A stretch of 64,000 bases of DNA from Trichobilharzia szidati. Its lineage: Eukaryota; Platyhelminthes; Trematoda; Strigeidida; Schistosomatidae. Below, one piece after another: positions 48,901-61,932 of this stretch; position 1 is the stretch's first letter; every line of letters starts with the position of its first letter. The position numbers were made by a program, and so were the translations under genes. The notes under the pieces were generated by a model. It saw nothing but the letters and a program-made list of their open reading frames with translations, was not told where the DNA came from and made no database searches. The stretch is from the NCBI GenBank assembly GCA_944472155.2, contig OX235277.1:22268804-22332803 (forward strand), in the 5' to 3' direction.

Positions 48901-51660
48901 TATCCATGAGATGGTAGAATAAGGTTCACTAACAATTTCAACTGGTATTGACTTGAATGAGAGATATTATGCAAGCGGGTTCTCAAAAGCAGCTACGGCA
49001 AAGACCAAAAAATTGTGACCAGGTGACCAACCGATGTTTTCTTCTATAGGGGTGATTAAAAGTAGTGGGTAACGCACAGTCCTATAATCTGCTGATAGTA
49101 AACACACTTCAGTTATTTACGATAGAATCTGTGGTACTGTTTAACAATGTTAATGATTTAATGTGTGAGTGCGACTGGTTAGTACTTTTGAATGCGTTGT
49201 TATTTATTGTTCTGTAATATAATGTGCTGATATAATAGTTCACTGTTTTCACACTGAGTTGTATTTTGTTACTGCTACTAGTTCGCCTGCGGTCGACCAC
49301 AGGCTTTCGGTGCAATCAAAAACCTGCCTGTATCTACTGAAAGTGTCTCACAGTTTCATTCGTTTTCATTTAGAATACAGTTAATCATGCAGTAGGGAAG
49401 ACGATTTAACACCAAGATGTTGGATGACAGATATCCAATATCTCGCACTCATCACACTGAGTTACTGATTGTTGAATTATTGAACCAGCAGTAGGCTGGC
49501 TTGATCGCATATAATAAAAGGCAACATCAGAGCTTTATTTGTAATAACAATGACATAGGGTGAGTGTGATGAACTCATTCCGCTGTCACTTCATTCGTCT
49601 ACTATTCCAAATATCTACAGCAAGTAGACTTCTAGAAGTAGACATATGTTTACACATGTTTATGTTTACATATGTTTAATATTTATACACCCCTTATATT
49701 CATTTTCATGTCACACTGACACTTTTGCAATCCATAGCCTTCTATTGTTGAATACTATTTCCGTTAAATGTTTGATTTCCTTGACTTAGTAACTCTTTGT
49801 TTTTCATGCATTATTTAATATCTCTGTCATTAGAAATACTGTACACATAATAGCTCCATATTCCACCTTATATCACAACTAATCAGGACATTAGTCACGT
49901 GTTTACCACTCTTGTAGAAATCATCATGTACTAGTTGCTAAGTGTTTCATTAATAAAAAAGTTCTGGTCAACCTGGACACTGAGATAATCGGTTTGTTAT
50001 ATAAACGTTGTTATGTTTGACAAATATCTAAGAGATCGCCTATTTCTGATGCTTTCTCTATTTTGATGTGTCTTCTATTGAGTAAGAAATTGTATGAATA
50101 ATGATGATTTCATGAATTGTAATAGTGTCCGGCAGATGGAACATGAATTAAAATTCATGTATGCTTACTTCTGTGAAGTACGCAAACTCTGGTTCGCAAG
50201 AACCTTATGTATACAAAAATGAGACTGAATACTTGTTATATATTTTTTCAGTCTCCTACTACGCTTTATTTCGTGAATAGCTCTTGTAGTTCACATTGAC
50301 AATTATACTGTCGTACCTGGTTTTTCATTGTGAAAACTCAAATATATTTAATGGAAGCTGCACTCTCAATCATTTTGCACTTCTCGACTACTACGATAGG
50401 AGTTATAGTCAAGTGTAGATCACTCTTGGCATCGTTATCATTCATCTATTGAATCAAATATAAAACGTAGTCAAGATAACAGCGGTTAATTTTACTAAAA
50501 GGAATATTAACCAATCATGCTCAAACTGCATATACATGAGACTGCAAAAAGTGAAGTGAACGTTCAGAATTGGCACAGTTTAAAGTTTCACTTGTTCATA
50601 CTATGCCATAACACCCGATACTGTCTCCTTAAACTTCAAAACTTCGCCCAATTCTAATATCCTCCGCTATCCTTTAACCATTTTCGCATACAAGCAGTTA
50701 TTGCAGAGTTTAAAAAAGCAGAAATATTGTTCAGTGATTGATATGACTGTTAAAATAAAATGAAAACAATAAACATGTAAACCATTCCATTTTGAGGGAG
50801 ATTTTCTGAAGCGATCTGGAACCCCATGTAATTGTTTGTCGAACTGCTCAACCCTCGGTAGTCAACTTGTGAGACAATAAAATTTAGCCCCACTGAAAAT
50901 CATAATTCGGAATGAGTCATACGAACATATGGATGCAGTTTCGCCAATTGAAATTTTACCACTTATCCATCAACATTGTTATCACACTTGAAATATATGT
51001 CCATGTTAAAACATTTTTACCCGATAGATCACAGTCATTTTTTCCCTAGTCGGCATCTTGACAGTACACTCTCTATTCAACTAACACATCACATTGGGAA
51101 ATAACCATCAATCTAACTAAAAGGAGTAAATTTCCAGCATTTATTTACGTGTAATACACTATCAAGAGTTGTGGTCTATTTCACATCGAAAGACTTTTAC
51201 ATGCGGTGTGTCTCCAAATTCATAAAAATATATAAATAAAAAGTAGAATTTTGGTACAAAGATTAAATTCGGTCATCCGTAGAACTTATTATGCACTCCG
51301 GCTTATAATTATCAAAAATGCCAAATATATGCTTCACTGCAAACCCCAAAAGTGCACAGATGATTTTGTCACATCCAACACTATATACCGATTTTCGTGT
51401 GTGTTTGTGTGTGTGGAGAAGCAAACGTAGGCAGGAGTAATCGTGCTTTGCAAGTGATGGTGTGTGAGCATATCCCGAAATGTTTAGAAAAATAAATGAA
51501 TTTTGAAAAATCAATACATGCAGGTAGCAGACTACCAACTTAGTCTATAGCCAAACATCTATTCGAGATAAACGATAAGATTCGTGTTAACACAGCTTTC
51601 AAGGTTATCTATAAAAAGAAGCAAGGGCTCTTATTGAAAAATGCTGAGGCTAAAGCTATT
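45991..51660. other. Intron-like or intergenic stretch
   Basis: No domain or element recognised. One weak 6-nt candidate at 47889-47894 (CAGTAA, donor GTGAGC). The plus-strand frame at 47497-47709 has hydrophobic segments but no family resemblance. Confidence 0.3.
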
Positions 51661-51664
51661 CAGA

Positions 51665-51745
51665 CCGCACATGGATATCAGGTGTGCATCGAACCCTGGA
51701 TCATGCGCATAGTTGGCAGGAGTCCTATCCGCTGTACCGCTTCGA
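51665..51745 (-). mobile_element. tRNA-like repeat, copy 2 (degenerate)
   Basis: The minus strand reads GCGGTACAGCGGATAGGAC for box A and CAGGGTTCGATGCACAC for box B, with TGCCAACTATGCGCATG between. This is a mutated version of the copies at 61672 and 19485. Confidence 0.65.
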
Positions 51746-54700
51746 GAATGCTTCAAATTGTGTCCTCAGGTAATTAAAATTTCTCAGTCAATCCAGTTCT
51801 ACGGTACTCATTTAGTACTGGAGATGATTTAAGACTGAATAACTGCCGGATTACCTCATTATGGTATTTTCTGTCTTTTTTGCTATAAATGATTTAAACC
51901 AAATATTCCATCGAGTTACAAGGATGTTTTATATTGCTAGGATAGAATATCATGTTCAAACTTTCTGACACCACTGGTTGTCATGCTTTCTAGCCTAAAT
52001 TATAGGTTGTGTACATGGCTGATTGTTCTTCAGCATCTCAAGTTTGAATTTTACTCATTATTCCTTCTAGACACTATGTATTACAAGTAACTGAAGTCGA
52101 GAAAACCTACTACGACAATGGTTTTGAACAAGATGTCTTCATTGAATTCTTTTTTCAAGTCTCTGATGTTTTCTTTTCAGAACTTGCTTGCGTTTTCTGC
52201 TTTTTTCGCCAATAATATTTGTTGTTGCGCCATGCATGACAATCTCACTTGCCGAAAAACAATTCTGAATTTACTAGTACTTCGACGATGGGACTTTATA
52301 ATCCTTGAAATCACTGTTGAATTCTGTAGATTTGACTACACAATGAAGCACCTACGTTTCGAAACTCTTCGTCATCAGTGTTTGTTGAATCTTTCAAGTG
52401 TCGTACTAGTTGAACTCACATAGACAATTTGTCATGCACTGAACTCTAAATACATGTATTGCAACTTAAATGTCAAGCATTAGAATGACGATCAACTAAA
52501 TGCCTGTAGTCGAATTTATTCCAATCTTGTAAATTGCAAATAGAGGTTCGCAAAATATAGTATAGTTACAAAGTGGAAATCAGAATGAAAAGATTCAGTT
52601 CGCTTATTTAAACTGCCAACTGAAATATACTGGACGAATTATTCTTCACAGAATACTGGTGGCAGAATATTCATTCCTGACTTTGCATTTATACTTTTTA
52701 GGTAATACTTCTGATATATTCAGACCACAGCTTGCAAATCAGTTGACAATAAACATCAAAGGCATAGTTTGACCTGCCTGTATTTAGGCGGTTTAGAGTG
52801 ATTCAGCCTCCTCAGATGAGCAAGAGTAATGCCCTTGGATCCAAGTAAGTGAAACGGCCATATAGTTTATAGGTCACTTTGTCCATTCCCAATTTCATTA
52901 GGATTTTCCAGGATAACAAGCAACATCAATATTTCGTATACAACAACAAGTGAGTAAATGTTCGTTCCCTCTTGAATGAAGTAAAATTCTGCTATTTTTC
53001 AATGAATTCAATGCGTTTCCTTTCAACCCTCAACCATCAATCACTGCTATTATTTCAATTTCAGTTATCAACGTCATGAAAAATGTCTGCAAAAATTAAT
53101 TCATCATTGAGATTTATTTCACATTGTCGCTTTTCGTTTCGTCTAAAGGAAAGTTATTAATCGACAACTGATTTCACGATAACAGCCAGCTTTATTGCGA
53201 GAGATTTATTGAATGCCTTATTCCATGATAAACAGTGCACATTTGCTTGTTAAAATAATTCACATTTATTTCGTTTTGACATTAATAACACAAACAAATT
53301 AAAAATTTATAGAGAGAATTTAGACAGAAATTCCAGTATGAGCTGAATACGCAACATTCACACATTTAATGAACCAGAAAATGTCAGTGTAGATGAATTA
53401 TCATATGAGTTTGTGAAAAGGTTAATGGTAATTTTATTATGAGAAAGCGTCCTTCCCATGACCTAAAAGACAAATGAGAATATTTTGAAGGATGAGTGCA
53501 AACAGTTTTAACCATAGTAATGAAGAAATTAATGTGTGAATTCCACGTGGTAAATAGACTTATGTTTCTCGCAATTCATTTTGCATTACAATAACTTAAA
53601 TTATCCTGCAGTGAACTGTTGTCGCTGATTTTTCTATTTATAATTAAGTCTCCATTTGTTTACCTAGACTCTTGATCACTACTCTGTGACTGATAAACGT
53701 TATTGATACAAAAAAAGGCATTAATTTAACTTATATCAAGGAAAGAGTCGTGATATTCAATGATACATGTGCATATAGTTGAAGAAGAATGCATTTAAAA
53801 TACTTTCTGTTTCGATATTTGAATGTTGTCATTTTATCAAATATTTGTTGAGACAGTGATGAAGATATCACGCAACTTGTCAAAATATTATCCAGGATCT
53901 GATGTAGAATGTCAAAGTGCATCAAACAGTCTTCCTTCTTGTGAATTTGACAGGTATTACTAACATGGACAACCAATATTTTAAATCACTCAAAGATATT
54001 CACTTAGTCATGTAAATCTTTAGTGTGTACAACACAAATCTTTCATTATGTGTGATGAGACAACCTACCACATCAATTGATTCAGGGGTCATTGCGACAA
54101 GTTATTTCTAGAAATAACAAAACTATTACTGAGCAGATTATACTTTCGTGAGTGTATATTAGACAGTATAATACTATTGGACATGGATATTTAGTGCAGT
54201 CTATAAAAATGTATGATCACAGATTCCTTTTTTAGTCCTGCTTGATTCTTTATATTAGTAGGGCTTAACCCTAGAACATTTATCATTAGATTACAGAGCA
54301 GTGAAATACATACGGGAGGACATTTGCTACTTAAAATTCTATTTGAGCTTAAATATCAGTATTTGGAGGAACTGTTTCATTCTAGAGGAACCTGAACGCT
54401 CAGTTGTATCAGTTGTTGTAATAGAAGTAGGTGTATCTCGAAAATATTACTTTAACACTGGAATCGCAGCTTTTAATCTGAGATTTTGAACGATGTAATC
54501 GCATTTTCGCAGTATCATATCCCTGTGCAATACTTGTTCATAATACCTGACACCAAACATGCATGGGAACGTTTATGCGGTTGTTTGGATACTTTTCGTT
54601 TTTATATTATCTTGAGGTTACTTTACTTCATTTCATGTGTTAGGATTATAAAACACATCTAAGATGCAATTGTACAATTATTTTACTCAGTGAATGTATC

Positions 54701-54919
54701 ACATAATGAAACGATATCATGCACTGTGTAGTATTATTTACTTCTCTTATATACAATAGGGAATTAATATGGAATCTTGTATTACTATGATGTGCAATAA
54801 TTATCTACACATTATTAACTATGATATTGGAGTCGAATTCAATTTCCTTAAATATTATTGTCTAGGGAGATTGATTTCATGGCTTCAGTAAATGATACAT
54901 ATCTCTATGTCAGACTTAC
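51746..54919. other. Intron-like stretch
   Basis: The plus-strand frame at 52118-52423 has no recognisable domain. No transposon remnant or good micro-exon seen. Confidence 0.3.
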
Positions 54920-54946
54920 GTTTCCCATTGGGTAGCATAATGGTAC
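54920..54946 (-). CDS. Gene B candidate micro-exon, 27 nt
   Basis: The acceptor CGTTTCAAAATTCCAG and the donor GTAAGTCTG bound 27 nt with no stop in phase 1, reading G-T-I-M-L-P-N-G-K after a G. The length is typical of the larger micro-exons. Single copy. Confidence 0.48.
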
Positions 54947-55547
54947 CTGGAATTTTGAAACGTATTGTGGAGCAAGATTAGATTTGCTGCGAATATGTGA
55001 GAAGAATTTTAATTTGCATGGAAAGTGTTAATGCCTGCCATGTCATTTCTTTTCCATTATTTCTCTTTCTGTGTTTCTCAAAGAGGCAGAGTCACGTTGC
55101 CATAAGAATGAACTATTAACTGATGATGTGAAGTAGCTTCAAAACGAATTGCCATAATTTAAGCTAAAGTTGTAATAGACATCTGTTGTGATTTCTGAAG
55201 AACATTCATATATTCATTAGCTTAAATTTATTTTTCGCATTTGTTTAAAGCTTCGCCTTTCCATGATGTTAAAAGTAATTCATTGATATCAGCGGACGAT
55301 GATTGAACTGACTCAGATTAATCAAATGCAAATTCGCCAGGTGTCCAGGAATTTAGTCGGTTTTCAAACGTATAATCCAGTGATTACTGGTTCTTAGAGC
55401 TTATACCGTTGGATGTCAACAATGCCATGGGAAACTGGTGTCATGAGAGGGAGAAAAGGTGTAATTCACTATCATTGACCGACCGATTTCACTAGTTACT
55501 TGTGCTTCATGTACTTAGTAGACACCAAGAAATTCGCAATAACAGTG

Positions 55548-55586
55548 ATTATTATTATTTTTGTTCCCTTGAGTTCCTAGTGGAAC
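55548..55586 (-). mobile_element. Solo RTE 3' tail, extremely 5'-truncated
   Basis: The minus strand reads GTTCCACTAGGAACTCAAGG, GAACAA and an (AAT)n tail, matching the last 26 bases of the intact RTE (12149-12170 region) with one or two changes. Similarity ends abruptly upstream. This fits aborted reverse transcription soon after priming. Confidence 0.6.
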
Positions 55587-55589
55587 CCA

Positions 55590-57186
55590 AGTAGTTCACG
55601 TAGTTTGTTCAAATACTGATATGATATATAATGCAGTATACTACAAGTGATTCAGTTGCCCCTTTTTCTCAGTACTGGCTTAATTTCCCTCGATTTCATT
55701 AGGTGAACTTATTGTGACATAATCTTAATCATGACGTTTGTAGAAATGTGTACGCAATACAAGCCACAATTTATATTGAGAAGTATAATATATGCTAGGA
55801 GTAGAAAAGTTTGTGTTAGTCAGTGTTGCATAACTAAAGCAAAACAAGGTTTATCCTAAACAAGATCACAAGAATGATTGATTGAAATCATCACTTGCGA
55901 AATATTTGCAGTACTCAGGTAATCAGTGAGGCATTTTTATTTCCTTTCTCACTCCTGTTTGTTTTTAATTAAGTTTAGTTCAGATTTATTGCAAGGTAAC
56001 TACAAATGAATATCAAAAGTATCTCAATCATGTCCAGATTGTGTAGATCACTTGTTAGTGTTCCATTTTATTATAAATCATACATACACTGAACTATCCC
56101 TGGTATTATTTCAATTGTTCCACTTGTCATTCTAAATCAATTCTCTTTTACAACGTTAAAGTCTATGCCATCTAATTTCACACAACATTACGAAGCGCCT
56201 TTATTTTATTCGATTTGTCTAGTAATCCTATAACTGCACAACCTTTTTCAAGTTCTAACCATCCTATGAATTATTCTATATATGACATTATTGTATGGCC
56301 ACTTGACATTTAACTACGATTGTAAAAACAAACATTTTAGTTTTAGTGATGGTTTTGTACACCCTCATTAAATGTTATTCGAATGGAAGTGCTAAACCTC
56401 CATAGTGCGATCACCAAAAGATGATGTGCGACGGTGTTCATACTTTGGAAAGTGTGGTTCTACACACACTGAGTTGTGTGTACTACATCTATTCAGATTC
56501 TGCTTTAATCGCAAAATAACAGTTCAATGGTCCACACATTTAATATTTGATCACTGACCTCTCATCAATAAGTTTGATGATATCTCGGCTGTTTCACTAA
56601 TTCCAGAAATCACTAACAGTCTCAATTGAAAACACAACTGTTGCTCTTGTATAAAATGGTAAACTGGAGTTTGAATTCGAAGGTTGTCCTTCAGCTTTTC
56701 TCAGGGCCATCAATTCAACGCTTTTATCATTGACGAGTGCTTTATACCATTTCAAGATCTCTTGTAACAAGCTCTTGTTTATTTTATCTGCTGAATGATT
56801 CAACTCAGTTGCTATAAAACCTTATCGCACTGCAATCAGACATCTACAAGTGCAAATACTAACCTAAGTTCATGTGTCACGTTTCATGGTATCATCTTAT
56901 TTTGAGTCTTTTCAAAAACGATCACACTCTTCACTCACTCGTTAACGTTTTCTCCTTGGCTACAAATAAGATAAGGCTCTATTGATAATATGAAACGTGG
57001 AAAGCGTAGGTTATTGTTATAGAGGACTTCGACCTCACTTCAGTAGCAAATACGATATTCTTAGACTGCATTCACTAAGCGGAACTGTGAGAATTCTGAT
57101 TTTTACCAATTGATGTTACACATGAACCAGAGAAATTAAGCAGCTTTCCAAGAAATTCAAGTTCAGAAACTTTAAAATTAACTTAC
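55590..57186. other. Intron-like stretch
   Basis: The minus-strand frame at 56597-56803 has no recognised domain. Nothing else was identified. Confidence 0.3.
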
Positions 57187-57195
57187 CCTCCTTAA
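57187..57195 (-). CDS. Gene B candidate micro-exon, 9 nt
   Basis: The acceptor CTTTATCATTTAAG, the 9 nt TTAAGGAGG and the donor GTAAGTTAA; phase 1 reads F-K-E after an exon ending in T. It lies 250 bases from the similar exon at 57445. Confidence 0.5.
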
Positions 57196-57444
57196 CTTAA
57201 ATGATAAAGTGTATTTTTGAGGCTGGTTAATAATCGCATTTTAAAAATAGGGCGAATGAAGGCGAATACACCTCACCATGAACAAATATTGATCACCGGT
57301 GTTAACACAAATTCATTATGTGTTATTCTTGAATCAGTTACATCCAAAGATACTCGTTATCAAATAAAATAATGCTATTTGCAAATTCGAGTTATTGTGG
57401 AGCAAAGAGTAGATTCTCAGCCAAAAGATGATATGCAGACTTAC

Positions 57445-57453
57445 AATCCTTTA
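57445..57453 (-). CDS. Gene B candidate micro-exon, 9 nt
   Basis: The acceptor CTGTCACTTTAG, the 9 nt TAAAGGATT and the donor GTAAGTCT; phase 1 reads L-K-D after an exon ending in T. It resembles its neighbour TTAAGGAGG at 57187-57195, so the pair may be a local duplication. Confidence 0.5.
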
Positions 57454-58021
57454 CTAAAGTGACAGAATATATCAATAAAGACCGTCAAGAATCACATTCA
57501 GAATAACAAAGAAGACGATGATGTATATGTTTCACATGAAATAAATGCATGAATAATTTCATAGATGACTAATCGATATGTAGTGAAACGCTGAGCACCT
57601 CATTGATAAACAGCAGTGCATTCAGAGAAATGTACTGATTATAAATCTGATATTTCTTGCGCTGGCTTTAAACAGGAATAATTTTTATAATAGCGTATGT
57701 TTTTCCTCCGAAATCATCAATAGATTTCACTCTGATTAACTAGGTGATCATTTATTGAATACATATTCAGTAGCCTTATGTATATACTGTTCAGTTTTAA
57801 ACTTTTCTGCACCCTTATAGGAAGAGAAACATCATCCTGAATGACTCAACTATTGACGACAGTAGTCTATGGATTAATAGTTCAGGATTATTTGTACTCC
57901 AATTAGTTTAATGCTCAAATATTAGTGTATCTTTCCCATAATGATGCATGTTGTGCTGTCGACATTACATTTTGTTGTTAAGTTACTGTTTGTCACTAAA
58001 ACAGAAAAATATTCTACTTAC

Positions 58022-58030
58022 AATAACTTT
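58022..58030 (-). CDS. Gene B candidate micro-exon, 9 nt
   Basis: Very good sites: acceptor TTTGTTGTTTTCAG, the 9 nt AAAGTTATT, donor GTAAGTAG. Phase 1 reads E-S-Y after a G. No second copy identified. Confidence 0.58.
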
Positions 58031-60210
58031 CTGAAAACAACAAATACATTTGAAAATGCCAACAGTTGAGTGAGAGTCATTAACAGGTTTCAAAATGTAG
58101 AAATAAGTTTACACATCAGGAAGCATAAAACAATTTTTTCAGTGTTAACAGAATAGTGAAGAGAACTTGATAAGTTCCAATAGAATATATGGCCATAGTA
58201 ATATTGACTTTTTTTACATGCGTGTTACTTTTATTCGCCTATTGAATTTTGAGTGGATCAAAAAGCTTCAGCACCAGGTCTCTATCGCACTCATTGGTCT
58301 GCAGTCTGCATTAGTCTGCAGTTGAACTAAGAAAAAGCTTGGTATGAAACTTAAACGAAGTCAGACATATGTAAAGTAACACATTTAATATTATTCTGAT
58401 GCAATTTCATTACCACACGTTGTACATGAAAAACGTAACAGGTGAGGATATTCTGCAGAGTTGTATTGAGAAAAATTGATAGCACGAGCTTCTTTTTCTT
58501 GGAATTATTTGTCACTCATCCACATCATACAATAAATTGTTCACTATGGAAATTTCTAAATTTAAACATACTCAGCTCTGCTCAGTTGATGCAAAACAAA
58601 GAAACTCAATAAAATGAATCACAAGTGTACAGAAATACAACGTATAATGGAAACAATCAAGAGTATTGAGACAGAAAACACTCAGAAGTATAATTCGCAA
58701 AAATTTATTTCATCGACTTACGGCATGAATTCAGTCTCGAGGCGTAACCTTATTCGGACTGCGAAATATGTATTAAGTATGAGAGAAAAACGCCCAGTCC
58801 TACTGAAACACTGTCTTCTATACTGATCTCTACATCGTTACAGTTCAGTCGTAGTTATGCCCACCTTTCAAAAAGGGAGTAGATTCGATACCTGATTAGT
58901 TTACTGATGCTAAATGATTCTAAAATCGAGAAAGCGATTCCATTTTCCATTGGCACTGCCGTTGATGTCGTTTAATGAGGAGATACTATGTTAAAAACTA
59001 GTCATCTTACAAAATGACTTATCATTCGCAACACCAAACAACATTTAACAGCTATTGTGGCGATAAAAGTGCATTGAATAATATTGCATAATACATGGAC
59101 ATTGGTTAACTGATGAACAACTGAAAATGCAACTTCACTATACTAGTGATTTATTTCCTAAACATAGAAGAAGACCGACGAGGAGCTCGTATACTACTGC
59201 AATAAGTATATCAGCTGAAATAATGGCACTATTCACTGAAAGTCGCAACCCCTTTGTACAAAAACCTATGTATACATATACCTAGGTGCAGAGGAGTACA
59301 GCGAGTAAAACTTTCCTCATTTTAACGTTTGAAATTCTGAAATATTTTTAAGTTTATATAAAATGGAATGAAAAGTGTTTGCATGGAGACTGTTACTCTG
59401 AAAACATTGTTTTATTGGGAATGTAGTCGTACCCAGATAACCAGTAGCATACAGAGAAATATTGCTATTCACTACCTGCTTTCATCTCAGTCCTAGAATA
59501 TCATCAAATTATATAAACTAGGAGCACGTATCTTAAATCACACCGAAAGTTTCTGAGCAACGTAGTCATGAAATACGGAAATGCAGGTGATTTCAGAAAC
59601 TAAGTATAAATAATTCACCTAACTGGATCCTTTACTTGAAAAGAGTAGTGTAATGTATATGCTCTCCTGAACTTTTGGCATAAAAACGTGTCAGTTATTG
59701 TATTAAGCTGGAATTTGTAGATTCATGAAGTAACCGGAGAATTTAATATCTGAAAATTTGGTCAAATCATCCGAATACATCTTCTTCAGATATCTTTAAT
59801 TATTATGATGACAGCCTCAGTCTTATCGTGTAAAGTGTCATTACAAAAATGCTAAATATGATACCATCCAATTTAACATTTTTGTATTCTCGAAAATTTG
59901 GAGGAATGATATTTATTATACACCTCTATGTGTCCGCTGGAAAATAATAAACGACGCCACGTGCTTCGAATAGTGTGCAAGTCTTTTAGTGGTCAAGCAT
60001 TTTTCTTGTCACATAGACCTAATCTTCACTGATGGAAGAGGCGGTATGATATAGATCGACGCTTAATTTAGGTGGAACATCACTTTTCTCGCCGATTTAA
60101 TTGGATTCGCAATCTCGTCATATGTATTCATGCTACCTCTGAATACATTGTTAGCTGGACAACATTCAGTAATCTTTTGAATATTTTCAGTGATAATATG
60201 TGAAACTCAC
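58031..60210. other. Intron-like stretch
   Basis: The plus-strand frame at 58614-58826 is polar, without a recognisable domain. A candidate at 58572-58577 (acceptor GAGCAG, donor GTATGTTT) is weak. An 18-nt candidate near 58890 has a phase-1 stop. Confidence 0.3.
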
Positions 60211-60219
60211 CTTCCTCAC
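60211..60219 (-). CDS. Gene B micro-exon, 9 nt (delta-like, third copy)
   Basis: The acceptor TTCTTTTAATCCAG, the 9 nt GTGAGGAAG and the donor GTGAGTTTC; phase 1 reads G-E-E. The acceptor shares TTAATCCAG with the exon at 63010 and nearby bases match, so it seems to be a third, older copy. The exon itself begins GTGAGG, so an alternative donor could use its first base. Confidence 0.52.
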
Positions 60220-60484
60220 CTGGATTAAAAGAAGTATTTGTACATATTCCACTGCTTGAAACACACTTTTAATTATTTAATCCTTGTTTCATTTGTAGTC
60301 ATTAGTAACTTATTTACACATACGGTATAAGTTCATAATTTATAAACACATTTGCAGATTAGCATTTTGATTTTTTATAAGCAGAACTATGGCATTCGAG
60401 CCCAAACCAAGACTCTTGTGATTTTTATTCGATGAGCTTATTTGATAAACGAAAGTGTATTAGGTGGCATCATTATGAATTTAC

Positions 60485-60499
60485 CTACATGCCGTCTTG
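60485..60499 (-). CDS. Gene B candidate micro-exon, 15 nt
   Basis: The acceptor TTCAGCTCTAAG, the 15 nt CAAGACGGCATGTAG and the donor GTAAATTC. Phase 1 reads A-R-R-H-V after an exon ending in G; the terminal TAG is out of frame. Single copy. Confidence 0.4.
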   Translation of the reverse strand, partial: QDGM

Positions 60500-61671
60500 C
60501 TTAGAGCTGAATAAGTTGACATTTCCACACTTCCAACACCTCTCAGTAGAGAGATGAGGACAATGTTTCCTCTGAGTTACACCAACTAATACAATAGTGG
60601 ATTCAATTGCCCAGACACGTTAATAAACTTCTTCATTTAATATTACAGAAATCGACAAGACATCTTGAAATAGGTGAGGTTAAGATATTCGGAGTGGAGA
60701 GAAGAATGGATGGGTTAGATATTGTAAAATTGTCTGTATTCTGAAATGTCCGTCTAGGTTTCATGTTCAACACTAATCTGTACAGCGCGTTAGAGTCATC
60801 TGTTTAACTGTATCCTAATACTTCGTTGCAAACTATTCTGAAACTGTATTAGTCAATATCTTGTGAATGACTTACTGGAAAAGAAATATATTTACATGTA
60901 TTAATTAAAGACATCTGTGTTCTACTTTGTTAATTTTAACAAAACCTCCTATTCAGTAAAATTTTCATTGTCTTTGCGTCCTCCTTCATTGAAAATACAA
61001 TAAACTTCACATTAAGAAGTGAAAACCTTAATATATAAGCCCAAATATTTTGAATACGTAATCTTCATGTGTACTTCACTAAGAATCACCTTTTTTTTAA
61101 AAAAAAATTAGCGGAAGTTGCTAAGTCATTAAAGAATGAAGACAGTAGAATTCAATGTTCACTTCTACTTACTCATTTAGCCTGAATGAGACATTATGAC
61201 ATTGTTAGAAATCAATGCACGCGTTAATGGTTTCTTAGACAAATGCAGGATCATTTCTCACAAAGACTGATCTACATAAAAAGAGGATCCAAAAGAAAGC
61301 ACACTTATATTTCAAAATGAAGAGATTTGAGTAGAAACAGAAATCACATTCGCTATAAAAGTTATCACCGAGAATGTGCGAATTTCTTCAGAAAAAACAG
61401 TGAGAATCTTCTCTGATTTTATCTTCTACCAGAGAGTAGTTATGTTGTAAATTTGACACTCCCCAAAGACGAGTATGTCTTTGTTGAGTAACTGTTTGCC
61501 TGAAAATATCTAGACTATTGTTTTATGCTGAAACGTGTGAATAAATAGAGTAACTATGGTATTCATTATATGAAGAACGTGTTGGACAAATACAAGCTGA
61601 TTTAAGAAAATGCTTGATGTGAAACAGAAAAGTGTCAGAGATATGTCAGATTCCTCATTTGTCATAATATT

Positions 61672-61747
61672 GTGCGCCGGCAGGGGATCGAACCCCGGAC
61701 CATGTGCATGGTCGGCGAGAGTCCTAACCACTGTGCCACCGACGCAC
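61672..61747 (-). mobile_element. tRNA-like repeat, copy 3, best preserved (76 nt)
   Basis: The minus strand begins GTGCGTC and ends GGCGCAC, a 7-bp terminal stem with one G-T pair. Box A TGGCACAGTGG fits the tRNA consensus and box B GGTTCGATCCC nearly so. GACCAT and ATGGTC form a perfect stem around GCAC. The T arm does not fit a normal tRNA, so I call it a tRNA-derived repeat, not a working tRNA. The paralogous unit at about 62830 lacks it, which marks it as an insertion. Confidence 0.7.
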
Positions 61748-61923
61748 ATTATAAATGAATGCTTTTACTAATTTTCGCACATATCAAAAATCATAAGGAT
61801 GCACTCTGCCAGGTCAGGTTGTGAGTAATCTACGCTAACCAATTTAATATGTTTAGATATTTGTTTCTAATGCCCGACACACAATAAACACAGTGCTACA
61901 ACAAATTTCAGGACAAAACATAC

Positions 61924-61932
61924 CAAACCCTT
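61924..61932 (-). CDS. Gene B micro-exon, 9 nt (delta-like, unit 1)
   Basis: The acceptor TTCACTAATCCAG, the 9 nt AAGGGTTTG and the donor GTATGTTTTG; phase 1 reads K-G-F. Compare the gene A delta exon AAGGTTTGG (K-G-L) at 1953-1961. Confidence 0.6.

Noticed and set aside
51390..51420. GT-rich run near 51400
   Set aside because: Short, interrupted simple sequence without evident role.
61173..61181. 9-nt minus-strand exon candidate with strong sites (TCTCATTCAG, GTAAGTAG)
   Set aside because: GCTAAATGA gives TAA in phase 1 and TGA in phase 0, so it does not fit the gene B frame, although the splice sites look good.
61672..61747. Functional tRNA gene
   Set aside because: Length and boxes fit, but the T arm does not fold normally and related degenerate copies at 19.5 and 51.7 kb indicate a repeat.
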